From Centroberyx gerrardi (lineage: Eukaryota; Chordata; Actinopteri; Beryciformes; Berycidae): 64,000 nucleotides of DNA. The position numbers and the translations under genes were made by a program. Below are positions 1 through 10,678 of the stretch, piece after piece. How positions within the stretch are numbered: the first letter of the stretch is position 1; the number at the start of each line of letters is the position of its first letter. Under the pieces are notes generated by a model. The model saw only the letters and a list, made by a program, of their open reading frames with translations. It was not told the origin of the DNA and did not search any database. The stretch spans positions 17,785,185 through 17,849,184 of the forward strand of contig NC_136004.1 of NCBI RefSeq assembly GCF_048128805.1, in the 5' to 3' direction.

Positions 1-284
1 CTGACCAACAAAGCCTCAAATGTTGGTGTATCATTGCTTGTAAACCTACAAAGCGTGCGCTATCATTACAGGGAGTCAAGGGGGACCAACAGTGAGTTTA
101 TTCACATTAGGATGGCACAAGTAACAAGGACATGGAGACATTAATGAATTTGAGGTGAGCTCAGACAAGCCAAATTCTAGATTCCACAACCAGAGGCAGA
201 ATGTAAATAGCTGTTTGGAGTGGTTAGCATTACATCCTAATGTGACGTTTTGATACTAATCATTTGAGGCATTGCGTCCAGCAT

Positions 285-355
285 TTTATTTTACAGTGAA
301 AATTCAGGACAATTAATGAGACAGCAAACACATTTGAAAGGAGTAGCCGTTTATT
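285..355 (-). terminator. mat2a polyadenylation signals
   Basis: Two minus-strand AATAAA hexamers are present, at 350-355 and 285-290, about 250-320 bases past hairpin 6. Either would end a 3' UTR of roughly 1.8 kb. An earlier AATAAA near 1385 would cut off hairpins 2-6. Which is used cannot be told from sequence. Confidence 0.55.
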
Positions 356-591
356 ACAGAACATAAGGAAACTGTATCCAATCTCTAGACATGAAGCATA
401 ATACAGTATAAGCTACTTGTTCCTCTCAAAGTTGGACGCATGTTGATAGGAGGGGAGAAAGTGGTGGGGGAAAGAGGAAATAGAAAAGGCACTCTTACAC
501 TCACTGTAGCCAATGGGATGACGTCTGAGTGGTAAAAGGGAACAAAACCAAAACTTGAAACCCTATCAAACACCCAGGATGGCCATGTAAA

Positions 592-626
592 CAAGGCTGG
601 TTTCTCTGTACAACACCAACCAAACG
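592..626 (-). promoter_or_regulatory. mat2a 3' UTR hairpin 6
   Basis: Minus-strand nonamer TACAGAGAA at 602-610, with TTGGTTGGTG upstream pairing to the CCAGCC arm. It is the last nonamer before the polyadenylation signals, giving six in total, the number described for mammalian MAT2A. Confidence 0.85.
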
Positions 627-790
627 TTGCCATCCATTAATGAAGACAGGCGAGAGCCAGGAAAACTGTACCAGACATTTATGAGAATTTAAAAACTCAC
701 CCACCCAAAAATAAAAATCTGTGGTCCAAAAAACAAAAAAAAGTTGTAAAATATTCACCATATTAGCCAGTGACAATTCCTTGTGGAGGC

Positions 791-822
791 ACACCAAAGC
801 TTTTCTGTACAACACTTTGGAG
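791..822 (-). promoter_or_regulatory. mat2a 3' UTR hairpin 5
   Basis: Minus-strand nonamer TACAGAAAA at 801-809 with CCAAAGTG/CTTTGG arms. Same architecture as the other hairpins. Confidence 0.85.
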
Positions 823-913
823 CCACAAGTGAAACACTGAAAACTAATGATCATCAAGTCGAAGAATGCAGAAAGATTCAATAACTACGTTTGTTTAAAG
901 CTGCCTTCTGAAC

Positions 914-942
914 CCTCAGCTTCTCTGTATCCACGCCGAGTT
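914..942 (-). promoter_or_regulatory. mat2a 3' UTR hairpin 4
   Basis: Minus-strand nonamer TACAGAGAA at 921-929 with short pairing arms (CTCGGCG against GCTGAG). It is the weakest stem of the six by eye, but the nonamer is perfect and spacing fits the series. Confidence 0.8.
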
Positions 943-1037
943 TCAGAGAACAAATAAATAGTGTAAAGGTTTGATTTCTATTGTCAGCCAATGAGACCTT
1001 ACTTGTGGCAAAGAACATACTCCTTTAAGATAAGGAT

Positions 1038-1070
1038 GGGAACCAGGTTTCTCTGTAGCTACACCTGCCA
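1038..1070 (-). promoter_or_regulatory. mat2a 3' UTR hairpin 3
   Basis: Minus-strand nonamer TACAGAGAA at 1049-1057. Flanking GGCAGGTGT pairs with the ACCTGG arm on the other side, so the nonamer sits in the loop and 3' arm as in hairpin 1. Confidence 0.85.
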
Positions 1071-1237
1071 TCAATATACTTAAGGAGTAACTGGGTCTTT
1101 AGTCATTTCAAGCCATAAAACAAGTGAAACTACATTAATAAAGGACTTGTTTAAAATTGAATTTCAAATGGAAGACAATCCAATTTTCCCTTCCAATCAA
1201 GTATAACCAACACCTCTCCAGACCAGAGCAGTGACAT

Positions 1238-1278
1238 AGCAGCTTCTGACTTTTCTGTATTACGTCAGAAAACAGCAA
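1238..1278 (-). promoter_or_regulatory. mat2a 3' UTR hairpin 2
   Basis: Minus-strand nonamer TACAGAAAA (1251-1259) lies between complementary arms (TTTTCTGAC against GTCAGAAG), making a compact stem-loop. This is the A variant of the TACAGARAA METTL16 consensus. In mammals hairpins 2-6 mainly control mRNA stability. Confidence 0.85.
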
Positions 1279-2057
1279 AGGTCTGTAGGGGCATCTGAGA
1301 CTTTCTGCTCATTTGAGAGCTTGACAATAATCAAGATTTGGCTTGCCCCTTTGCCTGCAATGCATAGCATTTTTTTATTCCATTTATTTTTTTTTAAAAC
1401 AGCAACAACCCTCAACTCTTAATCGTGCCAGTCTAGCATCCTCCACAAAGACATGGGAATAAATCTAACAAAAAGGATAAAAGAACAAGGGGTCAGGGAA
1501 TAATTGTACCAGACTGACAAAGGAGGAATGTTTAGAGAAAAGCTAACTAGTTAGGGAAGGTTTGAGTTCAGACAACACTGCATCTCTGAAATCATTATGA
1601 TTCTACTTGGACTTGCAAATTTTAGATGTCCCACAGATTCCTTTACTTCAGTAGCACCAGTAAATTAAGAGAGGTATCGCATATAGCCTAATATGCTACC
1701 ACCATGACACTGAATAGAAGACTGCAAATATTGATGGAGTGTGGAATGCCATAACAGAATAACTGAACCGCAGCTATGCAGGGTCTATCACAAGGAGACG
1801 TGAGGTAACCTCAACAAGTGGGAGAACATGAAGCACAGAGGTGCTAATTTCAGTTCAGTGTGATTTATGTAGAGCCCATTCTATTCTTTAAACATAAAAA
1901 TTTCTGAGTCATGTCTTCTAGGACCTAGTATGATACTGCCAACAGCAAAAAACAGGTTACAAGACAGAAAGAAGGAAGGTGAGTGAGGAAGGGATAGTCA
2001 GGAGTTAAATGATGCCATTATGAGAAAAGTTAAGTGCATTTCACCCCCGGGACCTTG

Positions 2058-2088
2058 GAGGCTTCTCTGTAGTATACACCAACAAGCC
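2058..2088 (-). promoter_or_regulatory. mat2a 3' UTR hairpin 1 (METTL16 site)
   Basis: On the minus strand this forms a hairpin closed by AGGCTT/AAGCCT, with the nonamer TACAGAGAA (2063-2071) in the loop and 3' stem. It starts about 25 bases after the mat2a stop codon. In mammals hairpin 1 is bound and adenine-methylated by METTL16, and low SAM leads to splicing of the retained last intron. Sequence and position match that element; function in this species is inferred. Confidence 0.9.
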
Positions 2089-2110
2089 TGGGGGGAAAAG
2101 CTTAACAGGT

Positions 2111-5100
2111 TTAGTATTTGAGTTTTTTGGGCACCTCCCATGGGAAGGAGTCTCGGCCAAAGTGGCCATAGGCCGCGGTCCTCTGATACATGGGCTTCTT
2201 CAGATCCAGCTCCCTGGAATACATAATCAACACATTTAACAGCAGTCACATCAAGTGACCTCAGATGCACGCATCCATACTCACACAGCCATAATGCTCA
2301 TTATCAGCCAAAGGGGAGTGTCGAGAGCCACAAAAGAAAACCATAATATAGAGAGGTTTGTTAGACCAGCTGGTAAAGAGGGGGGAAAACTCATGAAGCT
2401 TCGACACTTACCCTGCCAACCAAACTCCTTGAGCAGTGTGGTGACTGCGGCTTGCAGATGGAAAGCGCACTGATCCCATTCATAAAAAGGCACTTAAGTC
2501 TATTTGAATGTTAGCTATAAGGCTTCAATCATGCCAGGTATTGTACACATCTACCCTAATAAATTATCAAAACTTTTGCCCCCATGTCTATATGTGTGAC
2601 TTTTAGCACTAGGCTATTTACTTCTGTGGCAAGGGATGGGAGGAGGGGGCCTTTCAGGTAGGAAACTCAAAGCTTCAATAAACACAGAAGCCAAACAGAA
2701 AGCACCAGGAGTAGCAAAAGAAATGACATTCAAACCACTGCGAAGTTCACCATATTGAATCACACCGGAGAGGGTTAAATTAAGTCTAGACCCTGGCTGG
2801 GGCAACTCAAGCAAAACGGCAAGACTAAAGCACAAGAAATAGGAAGGAGCCAAGAGCTGATTCAGTGAGTGGCAGGCGGCTTCAGAGGATATACATTACC
2901 TGACAATGACCCCAGGACGGAGGTCAAAGTTCTTCTTCACAATGTCAAGCAGCTCCCTCTCACTCTTATGGGAGGTCCCATAGTGGAAGATAGAAATGGA
3001 GAGGGGATGGGCAACTCCAATGGCATAGGACACCTAATACAGCACATATGCATGTGTTATATCAAGCACACCAACAAACAGAAAACTTCAGGCAGGAACC
3101 TGTTGCAGCCCCTTTCTCCAAAGTGAAGACATACAGGCCTTTATACTATCCTCACCTGGACCAGCACTCTCCTGCAGAGCTCAGCCTTCACCAGAGACTT
3201 GGCCACCCAGCGGGCAGCATAAGCGGCAGAGCGGTCCACCTTAGTGTAATCCTTCCCAGAGAAGGCCCCACCGCCGTGGGCACCCCAACCTCCGTAAGTG
3301 TCGACAATGATTTTACGCCCCGTCAGGCCCGCATCTCCCTGTAACGGAGGAACAGAGGTTGCAGATGTCAAACATCCAATAAGACAAATTTGTTGTATGT
3401 TTTATGTAGCTGCATTATCCATGTAACGCAGCCAAAAGGCCACACTGTTGAACATTCACCTGTGGGCCTCCAATGACAAAACGTCCGCTAGGCTGCAGAT
3501 GGTAGATTGTGTCATCATCCAAGTAGATGCACGGTACCACAGTCTTGATGACCTTCTCCTTCAGGGCATCTCTCATCTCCTCCAGGCAGATGTCCTCATC
3601 ATGCTGTACAGAGATGACAATGGTGTGCACACGCACTGGAAGCATGGCGCCACGGTCTTGACGGTACTGAACAGTCACCTGTACAGGAGGTAAAAATACA
3701 GAGTGGTAAGTAATGCGTCTCATACAAAGTTTTAATCCCACCGGTCAGAAGTGAAGTTATAATAGCTCTACCTGGGTCTTTGAGTCTGGCCGGAGCCATG
3801 GCAGGGTGCCGTTGCGACGCAGTTCAGCCATCTTGGCATTGAGCTTATGGGCGAGGACGATGGTGAGCGGCATACACTCCTCAGTCTCATCAGTGGCATA
3901 ACCAAACATCAAGCCCTGCAGAGCAAGAGATGTTTACTGACTGGATGTTTCAAAACACAAAAAAACAGTAGTCTCATTTGAGGACAACAATGGCATTAAT
4001 TTCCACAGCCTTTACTGACCTGGTCTCCTGCCCCAATGTCCTCCTCATTGCGATCAATGTGAACACCCTGAGCAATGTCAGGAGACTGCTGCTCTAAGGC
4101 AACAAGAACATTGCAGGTCTTGTAGTCAAAGCCTGTGTATGGGACAAAGGTAACAAAATGAGATTCCATCTGTTAGAGCAGCTTGGTTGAGAACAAGAGA
4201 CAATTTAAAATGTGACAACAAAAACATGCCTCACCTTTGGAAGAGTCATCATATCCAATGTGGCGAATGGTGTCACGAACAACTTTCTGGTAGTCCACTG
4301 TAGCATGTGATGTCACCTCACCTGCCAACAGGATCATCCCAGTCTTGGCAACAGTCTCTGGAAGAGGTAAAGGGAATTGTTAACAGTTTACACTAAAAGA
4401 AAATAAACTTATTTAATAAATAATCTAAGTCAACAATATGATTCAGGAGCCATGCTTTTTTCCATAATCATTACAAACATCTCAGCAGAGCCAACAGGAA
4501 CCCAGAGAATAGAAAAGAATTTGTTCTTACCACATGCAACTTTGGCATCTGGATCCTGCTTGAGGTGGGCATCTAGCACCGCATCACTGATCTGATCACA
4601 AATCTTGTCTGCAAAACAGAGACAAATAATTCAGTACACAGCAACTAGCAAGTTACAAATTGTGTCAATGCTGCCACTCATTTGATAGGTTGTGGCAGTT
4701 TAGCGCCACCAGCTCCTGTTCAGTGGGAGTGGCTCGTAGCCTTTTCTCCGTCGCCATTTCAGCATGTTCACGTGTGGTGCAGGGGGCGCGCGACCAACCG
4801 AAGGCAAACGTGTCTAACATGTACACATGAACATACTTGCTGACAACTACGGGGATACAAGAAAACATAGCTACCGTAAACTCTATGCTACGCATGCGGC
4901 AGCTGGTAACACGGCGCTGGTAACACGGCACGGCGCCTCGTGAACACGCCCGGACGAGCCGGCACACTCAAGACAACACATGAACCAGTTATAAATATAA
5001 AATATACAAGTATTAAGGATAGAGTATATAGGTTTGACGTACAGTGAACATTCCAACTCCTAGGCTGGAGCATTGTGTCAGCGCCCCAAACACGCGGCAG

Positions 5101-5437
5101 GATAAGCTTGTTTAGCAAAGCTTTAGCTAACGTTTGCTAGTAGCGCGTGCTTTTAAGACCGGCCCAGCGACGTTATCGTTTCTCAACCAGGCCATAACAT
5201 TTGAACGCCGATGTTTAGCCCACGTTTTCTCATCAAAGTCAATTGTCCACTCTAGTACTTGGTAGAATCAACTCAAAACACTGTACGCATTTGGCCTATT
5301 TTATTAGAGACAAGCCGATAAACGTCTGGTGTGTCCGTCTTACCGGGATGTCCTTCCCCGACCGACTCCGAGGTGAACAAGAAGCAGTCCTCCTCAATCA
5401 GAGAGTTATGGAAACCGTTCATCTGTCCGTTCATCAT
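2111..5437 (-). CDS. mat2a: S-adenosylmethionine synthetase, MAT2A type (nine coding exons)
   Basis: Makes S-adenosylmethionine from methionine and ATP in the cytosol and nucleus. Coding exons, in transcript order: 5344-5437, 4531-4608, 4235-4357, 4020-4132, 3772-3915, 3460-3678, 3156-3338, 2900-3033, 2111-2213. They total 1191 nt, 396 codons plus stop, with all phases agreeing and GT/AG borders throughout; human MAT2A is 395 aa. Family signatures seen are [15 protein letters not shown] near the N-terminus, [12 protein letters not shown], the [15 protein letters not shown] loop and [19 protein letters not shown]. The ending PKKLKY fits MAT2A rather than liver MAT1A. Two ATGs are adjacent; the second (5434) would give MNGQ and exactly 395 aa. 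The last intron (2214-2899) is the one known to be retained when SAM is high in mammals. A divergent upstream region with a CRE and a TATA-like box lies at 5600-5640. Confidence 0.97.
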
Positions 5438-5603
5438 TGTTCACGGCGTCTGCTGATACGGAATGCCGAGATGTTGTGTTGACGACGTAATTGTCAAACT
5501 AACTATGTTTTCGTAGTTATGCCTTGGCGTCTTCCCTGTTCTCCTGTAGGCCAACCCGCTTCTCTCAGCTCATTGATACACAAGCCTCATGGCGCAGCGC
5601 TCC

Positions 5604-5640
5604 AGTATTTATCCGGTGAAGGCAGACGCCCTTGACGTCA
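5604..5640 (-). promoter_or_regulatory. mat2a core promoter: CRE and TATA-like box
   Basis: A perfect palindromic CRE (TGACGTCA, 5633-5640) lies about 20 bases upstream of a TATA-like ATAAATA (around 5606-5613) on the minus strand. This would place transcription start near 5580 and leave a 5' UTR of about 140 bases before the ATG at 5437. Neither site has been tested; the placement relative to the certain first coding exon is the evidence. Confidence 0.55.
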
Positions 5641-5671
5641 CGCAGAGGTGGAGCATACCATTGAGCCAGGC

Positions 5672-5694
5672 GGGGGGGGGGGGGGGGGGGGGGG
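5672..5694 (+). repeat. poly(G) tract of 23
   Basis: An uninterrupted run of G on the plus strand lies about 100 bases upstream of the inferred mat2a start site. On the mat2a strand it is poly(C). It can form quadruplex-type structures and is likely length-variable or a sequencing trouble spot. Confidence 0.85.
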
Positions 5695-5699
5695 TCACA

Positions 5700-8332
5700 T
5701 ATTGCAGAATGGTCCTCTGCCATGTGCTGTCAAAAGGTTACAGTAATCTGGAAGTCTTGCTCAGTCAGCATCCTTACCTCAACAATCATCTTATCAAGGT
5801 GGTTGGTTCTAGTTGTGCATACAGGAAAATTTCACATGTCCCATCAATAGGTGTGTTGCTAATAAATTTGTGTGTGGAATGCCAAAACAGAATAATCGAA
5901 CCACAGCCATGCAGGATCTGTCACAAGGAGAAGTGAGGGAGCTTCAAGAAGTGGGAGAACATGAAGCACAGAGGTGCCTGTAGTTCAGTGTGATTTATCT
6001 GGAACCCATCTTATTCTTTAAACATCTAATTTCTGAGGCACGTCTTCTGGAATCTAGTAAGATACTGCCAGCAGCAAAAACAGGTAAGACAACATGGCAT
6101 GTTAAAAGATGTTAAGTGAGGCTTATCTGTAGTATACACTAAGCCTGGGGGGAAAAGTATAAAAAAGTATATATATCATCACTCAAATTGTTCACTCAGC
6201 TGTGACAAGGTGCAATATACAGAGATAATGCAGGAATGCATTATTCTACCATGGAATCTAAAGAATTGAAATGCGTTCCCATCAGTTTCACCCTGAAATG
6301 TATTGTCTCAGCTTTTAATACAAGGAGTAACTGCATGTGACAGCTCAGAGTTTTAGAAATAGTTTGAAGCTGCTTGATTTCATTTGTAATGTTGGATGAA
6401 AATGCACCTGAAAATGCATCAAATTGGTTACAAATCTTATTTTCTATCAACAAGTGTCAAACTATTGAAGAAAAGATGTGAATATAATCAAGATCTGGAT
6501 GTCATATAGATGGCTGATTGTATTTCTAATGGTATCGTAGATATATCACTCCTACTGTGTGTGTGTGTGTGTGTATGATGTACTGTGAAAGAGCCAGTGA
6601 CTGTATCTTATGGCTGCAATGAACGGCAAATAGATATTTCCTAGAAACCATTTTGAAGATTTTGCACAAAGCAACACTGGTGTAATGAATCTGATAAGAT
6701 GCGCTCACCGTAGCCATCACAAGAACATCAGAACATGTGCTTCCCCCGGTGAAACAACCTGATAAACCTGGAAATACGTTTATGCCAAAGTAAAAACCGG
6801 ACAATGGAGAAAAGAGCAGGGGCTGGGAATATTATCTCTTAACATAACTTAATCATGCTATACTCAAAAAGCTCCCATCTCACACTTATCCTTCAGGCTC
6901 TGTTTTCTAACTTAATCAAAAGCTGTGATTGTGAACATGTGGTACCTTTTTAGGCAGCAGATGGCATAAAATAATATCTCTGCAAGGACTGGTCTGCCGT
7001 GGCTTCAGCTCCAAGGCAGGAAGGTGTCATTTATTTGAGGAGAGCAAAGTTTTGAGACTAAGTTTTGAGACTCAACATCAAATCTATTTTTCAGTTTACA
7101 CAATAAGCACAGCAAATTAATAATTAATCATCCTCTTATCAAGCTATGTGTTAATATGAAGATCATGCTCCGTATTCACTTGTCACAGTGACCAAGCATT
7201 TTTGAAGGCGTGCAGCACGGACACAGCAGTGGCTCCTGTCTCAATCCAAGCCCAGTGTTGCATCATAGAGAACTGCTTTCCATGTGAACAACAATGATGA
7301 GATGCAACAAAACCTCTACTCTCCATCTGAACCCAAAATTCACACCACGGAAGTAGATAACATTACCGCTGGCTTGTTATACAATATCACGTTGTGTAAC
7401 TTTTATTATCATCATGTGGGATGAGGAAAATATTCAGCCTGAATATGTCATTCATTGAAGTAGGTTATGCCAGACAGCTGGTTCGTCACTAGAGGTTGTC
7501 AAAGGTTAAACTTTAAAGTTTGTCTTACACATGTTCCTGTTTCCTTCCTGACAAGGGAAACCCCACCGAAGCCAAAATGCTGCTTTTAGATTTAATTATA
7601 TTCATGACATACATCAGCTATGAAACATGCATTAACAATAGAATCTATGTAATAACACTAGGCCTACAATGTAATCTGTTGTGTCAGTCTGTATCAATTG
7701 AGTCATGTAGTTGTTTTTAATCGTGCCATTGGTGTTTTGTGTCACCAAACCAGGTCAACCAATAACTGGACACTGTTGCATCAGATAGGTGCTCTCATAT
7801 GCCATCCTGAATCTGCAAGGTGGGCAGTATCTTTACAGGGGACCAAAGCATGATGCAAGGTACTTCTGCTGTTGCCCTGCTGCAGGATTTCGGTTTGTCT
7901 TTATAGTTTTTGTCTTCCACATTTGATCAGCAAATCATAATACAGAAAAAACAAGCTACTTATGCCACCAGCTAACAGTTATAAATCACCAGAGACAAAG
8001 AGCTGATTAGTTGTCCAAAGATTAATTGGGGGCCAAGGTTCATTCCAATCACAAATGATGAAATTAAATCCACTTACATAATTGAAGATAATGTATATAT
8101 AGTGTTGCACAAGCCACCTGCAGAAGTCACCATTTATAGTGATTGGCCAGTGGAAATATGGCCTGCACTTACTGGTGCACAGGTTTAAGCAGTTCAGACA
8201 GCTTTGTCTCAGGGGATTTCCCACAATACGCCTTTCCACCCTTCACAGTCCTCTCTCTTACTTACATTGCAATCCCGCATTACAAGCCCAGTCAGTTTCA
8301 GGCACAATACATCTCTCTCTCTCTTCCTCAAG

Positions 8333-8375
<43 letters not shown>

Positions 8376-10620
8376 CTCAGTAAATCATGCTCTACACGTA
8401 GGTTGATATACCGTATATACATTATCGCAAGAAAGAACTAGGAAGCGACTCAAAAAACAGACAGACAGCACAGCTTGAAGGGGAGTTATATTATTTCTTT
8501 GGACAGTGTTGCAGTTGTTTTGGAGAACAGAGAGGATCGGCCTCTGAATCCTTCACACCCGACCCATTAAGATTTCACACAGATAAACCATCCTCAGATG
8601 TCAACACTCAAGTCATATGTCTCACAGGCTTGCTGTAATTTTCCTTCAAGTCAATTCCATTCACAATTGCACACAAACCTGCAGACGAAACAATCCACAC
8701 TGTAGACAATGAAAGCAACATTTGAATTTACTAAAATGCAAACTGGAGAAATCAGATGCTCTCTTGATAGTTCCAAATAGGAAAAAAATAACTATTCATA
8801 TTCTGTAATGCCGCTGTAACATTTGCTTTGAAATAATGCTCCCTCACTGGCCAGCAGAATTCAGGCTCATTTGACAGAATTAAATAAGAAAATAAATACA
8901 TAATCTAAGTATAATAATCTTTTTGGCATAGATTGTCATCTATTCTGTATTTCATACTGTATTTTATATTTCTCCTTTACATACATACTCTTATCCATCT
9001 TAAACACATAATTACACAATAACATTCTTTAGACATAGCATTTTTTTTCACAGATTGAGAGTAGTCACTGAACTGATCATGATTACAGCAAAGTTGAGAC
9101 AATCTTATCTTTTTAAAACCTGTTACTCTAAACAAAGGTGAAATGCAGTCATTTTTTTCCATTTGAAAATAAAGAAAATGCATAAATGCACAATGAAATT
9201 GAATCAAATAAATGAAGTCTTATGCAAGCAAAACTACCCTGCATTTTCTTTACCTAACACTTACCTTGATGTTAGTTTTTTTTTTACACTGTCTTTACCA
9301 TGTTTTTCTAACACTTTTCACAGCCACAAATATAACAAAGAGGAGTCAAAAACAGCACTTTACGGCACAAAGTCACAGTACCGGAATGTACAGTATGTCC
9401 AGCAGCAAACCATGCAGACACATTCACACCTCAATTACAGCCACAGCTAGCTACACATACACACTTCCACAAACCCAAACATACACACAATCCCTTCCAT
9501 AAAAACACATACACACGTACAAACAAACGTGATTACATACACACACAATGAGGTTACGGTACAACAGTGTACACTGTCCTACGCTACCAGATCAAAGGTA
9601 CAACGTGTCTAATATGGTGCCTCGGAGGTCACAAGGTAACAATCCAACACATTACTACTAGTGACAGAGTACTGTTAGCTAATCACCGGGACCTATAAAG
9701 GAGGAAGTGGGATCAAAGAGAACACAGAAAGAAACAAGGCCAAGGTGAAATGAAAAAAGAAAGTAAAGGTAACGAGCAAGTCAATGGATTATAGAAAAAC
9801 ACAGAAAATAAAGCAGTAGAACAATATTTCACCATAGTAGAACATTTTAGCTTTGTATCATACTAACCACAGTATAATACAAAGCTTTACAGTAGCTCTA
9901 CACAGTAGAGTTTTTGCACATGTCTGTCAAAGATATCCAGAGTGATAGTCAGTCAGCCAGAGTCACTTAGCTTCTATTCGCTTCTATTTTGAGAACATCA
10001 TGCAAAAAGTCAAACTTCTAACACATACAGTAAGAAGTATGGAAATGTGACCCAGATGATATGATTTACGTGTTCTGAATAAATGTTTGCAAGTAAATAC
10101 AATTGTCAGAAAAGGCCCATTAACTCACATGATGGTAAAAAATCTAAATCTTTCCCCAGGGAAGCAAACAGGGAATAATCCTGTTTGCGAGGAATGTTTG
10201 CTATGACAGTCAAATATGCCGTTCTCTTTCGCTGTCACGAAAGCACTTTCTGCTGCCGACTGCACAATCTGCTAACAAAGCCTCTGGGTAAGTCAATACA
10301 CAAGTTTCCAAATATCGTTGAAATGTGTGGAACGTGATTTTTAAAAAGGATTAAGTAACCATTTCATTTCATGAGGATCTCTGTATGACCTTTGATCCTT
10401 GCTCTGAGTATTTCCTAATGCAAGGTGTGAGCTCCCTGTACTGTGTACGCCTGAGAAGGGACAGAGATAGAAGAAGAACAGCAGGACAGAGGGAAAGGTA
10501 TACAAATAAAAAAAATGTGTTGTCAGCTTAAGAGAAACAACTCAAGGCAAAGTAAGCCTTCTTAATAAACCTGATGGCTAACTCTAGTCCTGAAATCATA
10601 CACTTTCATCAGAGGAAACA
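5700..10620. other. intergenic region between mat2a and inpp5j
   Basis: Apart from the 3' UTR duplicate at 5871-6159 and short (TG)n and (CA)n runs (about 6556-6574 and 8335-8370), nothing coding was recognised. The right end, from roughly 9 kb, may be inpp5j 3' UTR, but no clear minus-strand AATAAA was seen between 8.9 and 10.7 kb. Confidence 0.5.
5871..6159 (-). repeat. decayed duplicate of the mat2a 3' UTR (hairpin 1 region)
   Basis: This stretch matches 1739-2100 in the same orientation: GTGGAATGCC, GTGGGAGAACATGAAGCACAG, CAGTGTGATTTAT and the GTAGTATACAC...AAGCCTGGGGGGAAAAG block all recur in order with scattered changes and one internal deletion. The hairpin-1 nonamer is altered to TACAGATAA (6123-6131). 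No mat2a coding exon follows beyond 6160. It is a partial copy sitting just upstream of the functional promoter, origin unknown. Confidence 0.85.
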
Positions 10621-10678
10621 TACAGTACAGTGAATGCATCAAATAAAACACACATTGGCTACATGACTTGGGTTTGCA

